Shown one piece after another: positions 34,872-41,947 of a stretch of 41,947 nt of DNA. Origin of the DNA: Bacteroidales bacterium (lineage in GTDB: Bacteria; Bacteroidota; Bacteroidia; Bacteroidales; JAAUTT01); NCBI GenBank assembly GCA_025361285.1, contig JANYAP010000016.1, forward strand, positions 1 through 41,947. Reading direction: 5' to 3'. Position 1 is the stretch's first letter. Every line of letters starts with the position of its first letter. The notes under the pieces were generated by a model, which saw nothing but the letters and a program-made list of their open reading frames with translations, had not been told where the DNA came from and searched no databases. A program made the translations under genes and the position numbers.

Positions 34872-34927
34872 AACTAAACAAAATAAACAACTTCGATGTT
34901 CGGAAAGGCTTTAGTTTTTAGGTAAAA

Positions 34928-34957
34928 CTAAAAAAGCGAAGCCTTTCGACTTCGCTT
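34928..34957 (-). terminator. intrinsic terminator after ppiD
   Basis: On the minus strand AAGCGAAG pairs with CTTCGCTT across an 8-base loop (TCGAAAGG), and the stem is followed by a T-run. It lies about 25 bases past the ppiD stop, in the right place to end its transcript. Confidence 0.75.
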
Positions 34958-34980
34958 CTTCTGTTTAAAGAATCAATCGA

Positions 34981-37095
34981 CTAATAAAACTTCGATCTAT
35001 TATCAACAATATCGGCAAGCTTCTTTAATGCGTTATTGCATTCGTAACTAGCACGCGACTGATATGTGTAACCCATACGTTTCTTAGAGTCGGCATAACT
35101 GTTTGGGGCAATAGGAGCATTGGTAATATTTGAAACATACACAACGTAAACGCCATTGTTTCCGATAATAGGCTCCGAAATTTTGCTCTTACCAAAATTA
35201 GTTCCAGCAGCTATAACTTTAGGTTCCACACCCGAACTAGGTAGCGAATAAGCTGAAAATGAAATTCCATTAGCGTTTTCGAATGGGAGTTTCAATTTAA
35301 TTGCCAAATCCTGAAGGTTGGACACTCCTGTTTTTGCTTTATTTATTTGTTCGGCAAGCTTTTCGGCCTTCTTTTCCTTACGAACTTGCAATTCAATTTC
35401 GGTTTTTACTTGTTCGAGCGGTGCAGTACCTTTTTTACGCACAGCTGTAAGTGCTGCAACAATGTAACGATCGGTAATGTCGATAGGCTCCGAAACTGCA
35501 AGTTTGTCGGAAGTATAAATCCAACGCAAAACGGCACGTGGCTGATCCAAACCTGGTATTGCCTTGTCGGATTCACTTAAATTGGTAGCAAGCTTTTTAA
35601 CTAGATTTTGCTTGGTAACAGCCGAATTAAACAGCTCGAGGGTATTGTTTTCGCTGGCGAATTTAATAGCTTTTGCATATATCTGATTATATGTTGCTTG
35701 GCTAGGTTCGATTTTGCGCTCTAAAATAGCAACTTTTACTTTTTTAACATCCTTACCTTTGTCGAGAATATTAAGAATATGATAGCCAAAGTTGGTTTGT
35801 ACCACTTTAATATCGCCCTTTTTACCTTCGAAAGCCGCATCGTTAAATGGTTTTACCATAGCGCCATCTTTAAACCAGCCCAAATCGCCAGCTTTTTCGG
35901 AATTACTTTTATCGTCGGAAAACGCTTTAGCTAGTTCGGCAAAATTACCACCTTTATCGATAAGTATTTTTAAGCTATCGGCAGTTGCTTTAGCTTTATC
36001 GCCAGCTTCTTGAGTTTGTCCTTTGGGTGAAATAAGAATATGACGTGCTTTTACCGAATCGGGCAGGCTAACTATTTTATACAAACGAGCTAATTTATAC
36101 GAGCCGTTGTCCAAATAAGGCCCATAAATATCGCCAGCAGCTGCTTTGAACATAAAGTTATCGAGTGAATCGGGCAATTCTTTTGGCTTATAATTTTTGT
36201 CGGTATATGGCACATCGGAGTTGCCGTTAACAAACGTCTCCACTTCGGTAGTAGAAGCAAAATCGGGCTTTGCCTTAACAATCCATTCTTCGGCAGCTGC
36301 TTGGTCTAAATTTGAAGGAACGACGTCGAACGACACGTATTCTATATCGCGAGAAGCAGTTTGATTGAAAAGGAATTTATGATTATTGTAGTATTTCTTC
36401 AAGTCGGAATCGGTAATTTTAACAGCGGAATCGGCAATACTACTGTATGGGAGAGATATGTAGGTAAAATCGACCTTTTTATTACTCTCAATAAAATCGT
36501 TTTTAGCCAAAAATGTTGGTGCAGTTAACCCTTTACTTATCAGGCTTGTGTACTTGGTATTTATTCTATCGTTTTTGATCTGATCTTCGACATATAACCA
36601 AAAAGTTTTTTGCTTACCCGATGGATCTTGATCCATATTTTTGAGAAATGACAGTAAATTAGTTTTGTTAAACTCGCCAGTTTGCTGGTTGGTAAATATT
36701 TGTCTAACAATCTGATGCGGGTTTGCACCTTGAATAAGGTCGAAAAGCTCGTCGGGAGTAACGGTAAGCCCAAGCTTATTGTATTCCTTAACCATAACTT
36801 TATCGCTTATAATACCTTGCCATGCTTGTTCGCGAATGCCGTCGAGTGTTTTCTCGTCGATATTACCATCGTTCGAGTTAATTTTGTGAATTTCAGTAAG
36901 TTCGTTAATTTTACCTTCAAGCTCTTGTATTTTTATGGATGAGCCCCATATTTCGCCTACATCCATTTTGCCGCCCGAAAACATCGACTTACGTGAATCG
37001 AGGAAATCGCCTAATATAAAGGCTAATAATGACAGGCCTATAACGCTAGCAACTAAAATTCCACCTTTGCTTCTAATCTTCTCTAATGTAGCCAT
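34981..37095 (-). CDS. PpiD-like membrane-anchored peptidyl-prolyl isomerase (SurA-N plus parvulin)
   Basis: The protein is 704 aa. An N-terminal anchor (GGILVASVIGLSLLAFILG, about 11-29) places the rest in the periplasm. A SurA_N-type helical chaperone region follows (about 40-200), then a parvulin domain (about 345-445) with VKARHILISPKGQ, DLGWFKDGAMVKPFNDAAFE and TNFGYHILNILDK. The C-terminal part has a second, divergent parvulin-like or chaperone segment. It should assist folding of outer-membrane and secreted proteins near the Sec exit. It lies downstream of the CNNM/CorC gene on the same strand with a 96-bp gap, and ends at a good terminator. Confidence 0.9.
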   Translation of the reverse strand: MATLEKIRSKGGILVASVIGLSLLAFILGDFLDSRKSMFSGGKMDVGEIWGSSIKIQELEGKINELTEIHKINSNDGNIDEKTLDGIREQAWQGIISDKVMVKEYNKLGLTVTPDELFDLIQGANPHQIVRQIFTNQQTGEFNKTNLLSFLKNMDQDPSGKQKTFWLYVEDQIKNDRINTKYTSLISKGLTAPTFLAKNDFIESNKKVDFTYISLPYSSIADSAVKITDSDLKKYYNNHKFLFNQTASRDIEYVSFDVVPSNLDQAAAEEWIVKAKPDFASTTEVETFVNGNSDVPYTDKNYKPKELPDSLDNFMFKAAAGDIYGPYLDNGSYKLARLYKIVSLPDSVKARHILISPKGQTQEAGDKAKATADSLKILIDKGGNFAELAKAFSDDKSNSEKAGDLGWFKDGAMVKPFNDAAFEGKKGDIKVVQTNFGYHILNILDKGKDVKKVKVAILERKIEPSQATYNQIYAKAIKFASENNTLELFNSAVTKQNLVKKLATNLSESDKAIPGLDQPRAVLRWIYTSDKLAVSEPIDITDRYIVAALTAVRKKGTAPLEQVKTEIELQVRKEKKAEKLAEQINKAKTGVSNLQDLAIKLKLPFENANGISFSAYSLPSSGVEPKVIAAGTNFGKSKISEPIIGNNGVYVVYVSNITNAPIAPNSYADSKKRMGYTYQSRASYECNNALKKLADIVDNRSKFY

Positions 37096-37191
37096 TGATA
37101 ATGTATTTTACTTTAAAAATTAAGCCACGAATATAAGAATTAAAACTATTTGTTTCTCTAACAGTAAAAAAAATTAAAAGAAATACCTATC

Positions 37192-38451
37192 CTAATTTCT
37201 ATCTACCTTAAAATAAACGAGTTCTAATCGCGTATTCGAAACCTTCAATATTTTAATGTTAAATTTATCGATTTTTATAATTTCGTTGGGTTTAGGCAAA
37301 TTGTGGTGATTGAACAGGATAAAACCAGCAAGAGTGCTATAATCCTCCGATTCGGCTATATTTAGCCCAAACGTTGCATTTAAGTATGCAATTTCCAAAC
37401 GGCTCGAAAGCACATATTCATTGGGCTTTACCTGTTTTTCAATTAAATCGTCGGTATCGTGTTCGTCCTCTATTTCGCCGAAAATTTTCTCCATAATATC
37501 TTCGAGAGTAACCATACCCGAGGTTCCTCCATATTCGTCAACCACTACCGAAATGCTACGGTGATGATGCATAAACTCGTGAAGTAGCTTATTGGCCGGC
37601 ATAGTTTCGGGAACGAATGTTATTGGCGAGAGCTTATCCTTAATTGATAAAGGCTTCTTAAACAGCTCTTTCGAATTCACATACCCCTCAATATTGTCGA
37701 TAGAGTTGCGATAAACAATTATTTTGGAGTATCCGGAAGTGATGAACTTCTTTTTCAGGTCGTCGATATCTCCATTAATATCAATCGATTCAACTTCGGT
37801 ACGAGGAATCATGCAATCGCGAATGCGTACTTTCGAAAAAACCAATGCATTCTGAAAAATTTTAAGTTCTTGTAGCTGTTTATTTTGAAATTCGAACTGA
37901 TGTTGAGAATCCGACGACATTAATTTGCCGATATTTCGAATAAAAGCATTGGTGTTTTGGTCTTTAAGTGTTTCGGAAGGTTTTAGAAGCCTAGGAAATT
38001 CGGCAATAGCAACAAGCGTTTGCGCAAAAGGATAGAAAAGTACGTAAAAACACAATAAAGGAAAGAAGAAAACTTTAAGTTGCTTGTTAGGGTTTACAGT
38101 AAATATAGTATGGGCAGAGAGTTCGGAGACAACAACATCAACAAACAAAACTACACAAAGCACTAATATACAAGAGATAAAGTTGTTATTAATAAAATTG
38201 TGGAGGTATAATTGGTGGAGTTGGTAAAAGCAAACAACGGTGCAAATAAGCGATAGGTAGAAGCCTATCATTAAGGTAGCTACGAATACTCGACTGTTTT
38301 TAAGGAAGATATGAATAATCCGCGCCGAGAAGTTGTTGCTTTTTAATTCCAGTTCAAAACGTAGTTTATTGCTCGATACAAAAGCCATTTCCATTCCCGA
38401 AAAGAAAGTGGCGAACAATAGCGAAAGTATAAACAACCAGAAAGTAATCAT
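37192..38451 (-). CDS. CNNM/CorC-type membrane protein (DUF21, CBS pair, CorC_HlyC)
   Basis: The protein is 419 aa. The N-terminal DUF21/CNNM region (about 1-165) has several transmembrane helices and starts with FFSGMEMAFVSSNKLRFE. Two CBS motifs follow (about 205-330, with VRIRDCMIPRTEVESI and FVPETMPANKLLHEF, then VVDEYGGTSGMVTLEDIMEK), and a CorC_HlyC domain closes the protein. Such proteins are linked to Mg2+ or Co2+ efflux, with adenine nucleotides binding the CBS pair; older annotations say hemolysin. GldE of gliding bacteria has this architecture, but nothing here points to gliding. ppiD follows 96 bp downstream. Confidence 0.9.
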   Translation of the reverse strand: MITFWLFILSLLFATFFSGMEMAFVSSNKLRFELELKSNNFSARIIHIFLKNSRVFVATLMIGFYLSLICTVVCFYQLHQLYLHNFINNNFISCILVLCVVLFVDVVVSELSAHTIFTVNPNKQLKVFFFPLLCFYVLFYPFAQTLVAIAEFPRLLKPSETLKDQNTNAFIRNIGKLMSSDSQHQFEFQNKQLQELKIFQNALVFSKVRIRDCMIPRTEVESIDINGDIDDLKKKFITSGYSKIIVYRNSIDNIEGYVNSKELFKKPLSIKDKLSPITFVPETMPANKLLHEFMHHHRSISVVVDEYGGTSGMVTLEDIMEKIFGEIEDEHDTDDLIEKQVKPNEYVLSSRLEIAYLNATFGLNIAESEDYSTLAGFILFNHHNLPKPNEIIKIDKFNIKILKVSNTRLELVYFKVDRN

Positions 38452-38547
38452 AGCTACGAAAGTAACTATTTTTTTTACTATTTGGTTTACATCTGTAATG
38501 ATGTTTAAAATAACTCAAATAATAAGGCTTTAGCCTAAATATCAATA

Positions 38548-38694
38548 ATTAGGGTCCATCTGTAAGTGTAAAATAAATGGAGTAACAGGCGAAGCCTTTT
38601 ATAAAATAACAGATTATAAAATTATTACATCGTATAATCGAATACGTAATGGAAAGGTTTCGCCTGTTGTATTATATTACGAATAGACACTAAT
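38548..38694 (+). repeat. MITE-like element, GGCGAAACC family, copy 2
   Basis: It aligns with 29949-30090 over its whole length: arms AACAGGCGAAGCC (one substitution) and GGTTTCGCCTGTT, shared loop words AAATAACAGATT and CGTATAATCGA, and right end TTACGAATAGACACTAATTA. A fragment GGCTTTAGCCTAAATATCAA of the 5040-5212 family abuts its left side. Confidence 0.8.
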
Positions 38695-38810
38695 TAGTGT
38701 GCATCTGTAAGTGCAAAATCCTGACAGGTTTTGTATTAAAAAAATTCTCCGCAACTTGTAATTGCCAGAAAATCATTTTTTTACCGAAAACCTGTCAGGA
38801 TTTAATTAAG
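38694..38810 (-). repeat. MITE-like element, CCTGACAGG family, copy 2
   Basis: The 16-base arms AATCCTGACAGGTTTT (38717-38732) and AAAACCTGTCAGGATT (38787-38802) are identical to those of copy 1. The end TTAGTGTGCATCTGTAA directly abuts the GGCGAAACC element, sharing the TAATTAGTGT junction. The far arm lies 12 bp past the metY stop and could help end its transcript. Confidence 0.78.
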
Positions 38811-38814
38811 TGCG

Positions 38815-40119
<1,305 letters not shown>

Positions 40120-40178
40120 TTATTTTTTTATGAGAGTTAAATTTAAAATTGTCTTATTAATATTATATGTCAAAGGTC

Positions 40179-40241
40179 GGTATTTTATACGAAAAGAAAA
40201 TACCACAGAATTGGTATATTGCATACCTGTTTTTAGGTATA
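40179..40241. promoter_or_regulatory. inverted repeats in the metY / GNAT divergent region
   Basis: GGTATTTT-N10-AAAATACC (40179-40204) is a perfect 8-base dyad. A further GGTATATTGCATACC (about 40213-40227) and ATACCTGTTTTTAGGTAT (40224-40241) reuse the same GGTAT/ATACC half-site. Three dyads in 63 bases between divergent genes suggest binding by one dimeric regulator. Confidence 0.5.
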
Positions 40242-40268
40242 TTTAAAAACACGTAAGAAGCAATTATT

Positions 40269-41246
40269 ATGTTTTCAATTAGAAAAGCAAACACGACTGA
40301 TATTGAATTACTTACTAATTTAGCGCGCGAAATTTGGACAGAATACTATACCGAAATTATTTCGATGGAACAAATTGAATACATGCTTAATATGATGTAT
40401 TCGCATAAAACAATTGAAAACGAAATTTTGGCAGGTGTTTATTGGAATATACTTGAGGAAAACAATAAACCTGTTGGTTTTGTGGTATTTACCAACGAGA
40501 GCAATAAAACCCTTAAACTAAACAAATTGTATGTTCAGGTAACGCATCACGGCAAGGGATTTGGACAAAAAGCTATTAACTACGTAGTTAACTTTGCCGA
40601 ACAGAACGAATTTACGAGTGTTTATCTGGTAGTGAATAAGAAAAATTTACGAGCCATAAAAACCTACGAAAGGTACGGTTTTGTTTGTACCGAACAGGTT
40701 ATAAAGGACATAGGAAAAGGCTACGTAATGGACGATTTTGTATATACGTATGCAATTGTTAGCGAGCATATTAAAAACAACACTGTTCAGACAAATTTAA
40801 CGTTTAAGAGAAAAAATATGGCAGAAATAAAGACGAAACAAAATAACACAGACGTTCACGAATTTATAAAAACGTTTGCCGACACAGAGCAAAAACAAAA
40901 GGACAGTTTTGAGCTGCTCAAACTTATGCAGGACTTCACAGGCTATGAACCTAAAATGTGGGGGACTTCTATTATCGGTTTTGGTCAGTATCATTACAAA
41001 TCAGATAGAAGCACACAAGAAGGCGATTGGCCGCTGGTCGGATTTTCGCCACGCAAAGCTGCAATATCGCTTTACGTTTACACAGGGAGCAAGGAACACG
41101 AACATTTACTTAATGACTTAGGCAAATTCAAAATGGGCAAAGCCTGTATCTATGTCAAAAAACTTTCCGACATTAATCAGGAATCATTGAAAAAACTAAT
41201 GAAAGCAACTATTAACTTCTTACAATCAAAATATGAAACACCTTAA
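40269..41246 (+). CDS. GNAT acetyltransferase fused in frame to a DUF1801 domain
   Basis: The protein is 325 aa in two parts. Residues 1-165 are a GNAT acetyltransferase with LYVQVTHHGKGFGQKAINYV (acetyl-CoA loop, Q/H-x-x-G-x-G) and NLRAIKTYERYGFV. Residues 184-325 are a DUF1801 protein (MAEIKTKQNN, KMWGTSIIGFGQYHYKSDRS, GFSPRKAAISLYV). The linker (YAIVSEHIKNNTVQTNLTFK) looks like a translated intergenic spacer, and ATG 40818 begins exactly where free-standing DUF1801 proteins do. Loss of a stop codon between two genes is the likely origin; both a fusion and a separate DUF1801 product are possible. Substrates unknown. Confidence 0.82.
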   Translation: MFSIRKANTTDIELLTNLAREIWTEYYTEIISMEQIEYMLNMMYSHKTIENEILAGVYWNILEENNKPVGFVVFTNESNKTLKLNKLYVQVTHHGKGFGQKAINYVVNFAEQNEFTSVYLVVNKKNLRAIKTYERYGFVCTEQVIKDIGKGYVMDDFVYTYAIVSEHIKNNTVQTNLTFKRKNMAEIKTKQNNTDVHEFIKTFADTEQKQKDSFELLKLMQDFTGYEPKMWGTSIIGFGQYHYKSDRSTQEGDWPLVGFSPRKAAISLYVYTGSKEHEHLLNDLGKFKMGKACIYVKKLSDINQESLKKLMKATINFLQSKYETP

Positions 41247-41373
41247 AATAGATATAGGAACTTTGATTATGGGAATTGTAACGACCGTAATAGCAATGAT
41301 TTTTACACAGACAAAGAAAAATAATAAAAACCGAACGTACACTAATCATTTGGCACTTAGTAATTGTAAATAA
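41233..41373 (+). CDS. 46-aa putative single-span membrane peptide
   Basis: This is absent from the ORF track. The ATG at 41233 overlaps the last 14 bases of the GNAT-DUF1801 gene. The peptide reads KHLKIDIGTLIMGIVTTVIA, MIFTQTKKNNKNRTYTNHLA and a short tail. One hydrophobic helix of about 18 residues followed by a basic stretch gives an N-out/C-in type topology. Overlap with the upstream stop suggests translational coupling. No homologous family is known to me; it could be a chance ORF. Confidence 0.4.
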   Translation: MKHLKIDIGTLIMGIVTTVIAMIFTQTKKNNKNRTYTNHLALSNCK

Positions 41374-41393
41374 GCAATTTGTAACCTGTATTT

Positions 41394-41756
41394 ATGCTAT
41401 ATAACACTAAATCAGTAAACTATCTGTCACTTATTCCCGTTCGGGCTGTAGAGGAATTTACTGAAACCGAAGAGCGAATAACGCTGCTAATACCTAAATT
41501 TAAACATCGCATTTTTCAGAAGCTTTTTATACCGAGGCATAAATCGCCGCATTTTCGCATTCATTTAGATAGTATTGGAAGCCAAGTATGGAGGCAAATA
41601 GATGGATTACAGAGCGTTGAAATGATTTGCTCGAAACTTCACGAAGGTTTAGCCGATGAAATGTTATCGATTAACCAGCTTGAAGAACGTGTAACTACGT
41701 TTCTTACCGAATTGTATAAGAGTAGATTTGTAACTTTTAAGGGAAAGATTTTATAG
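41394..41756 (+). CDS. PqqD-family protein (RiPP recognition element fold)
   Basis: The protein is 120 aa. The C-terminal 70 residues, [20 protein letters not shown], then ICSKLHEGL and [13 protein letters not shown], show the PqqD/RRE pattern: a beta wing followed by D..G..VW..IDG..s...i...L and helices. PqqD proteins present peptide substrates to radical SAM or other modifying enzymes, but many Bacteroidota carry orphan PqqD-like proteins with no peptide cluster. The N-terminal 45 residues are an extension. No precursor peptide or radical SAM gene is visible upstream; the downstream side is a repeat and then the window end. Confidence 0.78.
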   Translation: MLYNTKSVNYLSLIPVRAVEEFTETEERITLLIPKFKHRIFQKLFIPRHKSPHFRIHLDSIGSQVWRQIDGLQSVEMICSKLHEGLADEMLSINQLEERVTTFLTELYKSRFVTFKGKIL

Positions 41757-41947
41757 GTTGAAGAGGTTATAAAGGTTATAAAAGGTTGTAGAGGTTGTAG
41801 AGGTTGTAGAGGTTGTAAAGGTTGTAAAGGTTGTAAAGGTTGTAAAGGTTGTAAAGGTTGTAAAGGTTGTAAAGGTTGTATAGGTTGTAAAGGTTGTAAA
41901 GGTTGTAAAGGTTGTAAAGGTTGTAAAGGTTGTAAAGGTTGTAGAGG
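41757..41947 (+). repeat. 9-bp GGTTGTAAA tandem array running off the window
   Basis: About twenty units of GGTTGTAAA (variants GGTTGTAGA, GGTTATAAA) start within a few bases of the PqqD gene stop and continue past the end. Unlike the field at 10498-10797, no inverted half is seen within the window. Units are nearly identical in the middle of the array and degenerate at its start. Confidence 0.9.

Noticed and set aside
41394-41756. RiPP biosynthesis cluster around the PqqD-like gene
   Set aside because: No radical SAM enzyme, peptidase or precursor-like peptide is visible upstream, and the downstream side is a repeat at the window end.

Overview
The window looks like chromosomal DNA of a Bacteroidota bacterium. 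It is AT-rich. Several genes are preceded by the Bacteroidota -7 promoter word TAnnTTTG (metH, ruvX, the Uma2 gene, a DUF4143 ATPase gene and a DUF433 gene), and most starts lack a Shine-Dalgarno sequence. The gene families fit the phylum: mitochondrial-type aconitase, CCC-motif membrane protein with DUF2752, hybrid sensor kinases, Q+1 signal peptides and a lipoprotein with a short collagen-like stretch. I cannot place it below phylum.

Layout. 0-5 kb: metH and metF, the methyl-transfer end of methionine synthesis. 5-10.5 kb: a small Tat-signal protein, a thioesterase, a secreted esterase, a HAMP-GAF sensor with no output domain and a PatB/MalY-type C-S lyase. 10.5-13.7 kb: a large inverted 9-bp repeat field, rsmA, a Uma2 protein, a DUF4143 ATPase broken by one amber codon, and a 32-bp tandem repeat at its promoter. 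13.7-24.9 kb: two unknown secreted proteins, a hybrid kinase whose ATP-binding domain has lost its G boxes, a nitronate monooxygenase-like flavoprotein, ruvX, def, an acyl-CoA ligase, and a MEDS-domain protein paired with an intact hybrid kinase.

25.0-29.1 kb is an accessory island. Two imperfect palindromes of about 135 bp with attC-like AAC/GTT ends bracket a DUF433 antitoxin and a decayed DUF5615-like toxin. Next to them is a Sau3AI-like restriction-modification operon (XRE regulator, C5 methyltransferase, MutH-fold endonuclease). The methyltransferase has an in-frame TAG; the endonuclease has a T-tract frameshift and an in-frame TAA. The regulator and its GGAC/GTCC inverted repeats look intact.

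29.2-42 kb returns to housekeeping genes: two small membrane proteins, aconitase, a lipoprotein, a MATE transporter, a PpiD-like chaperone, a CNNM/CorC-type protein, metY, a GNAT-DUF1801 fusion, a 46-aa membrane ORF and a PqqD-family protein. MetY, MetH, MetF and the PatB-like lyase together cover sulfhydrylation of O-acetylhomoserine, cystathionine/cysteine C-S lyase chemistry, methyl-group supply and homocysteine methylation.

The most unusual feature is the intergenic DNA. It carries several families of short stuttering repeats (TTGTAAAGG, AAATGACA/TCATTT, AGTACTTAGTACT, TTCTTGGTTC) and several families of small palindromic MITE-like elements, some sharing one terminal sequence (TTACG...ACACTAATTA) around different hairpins.
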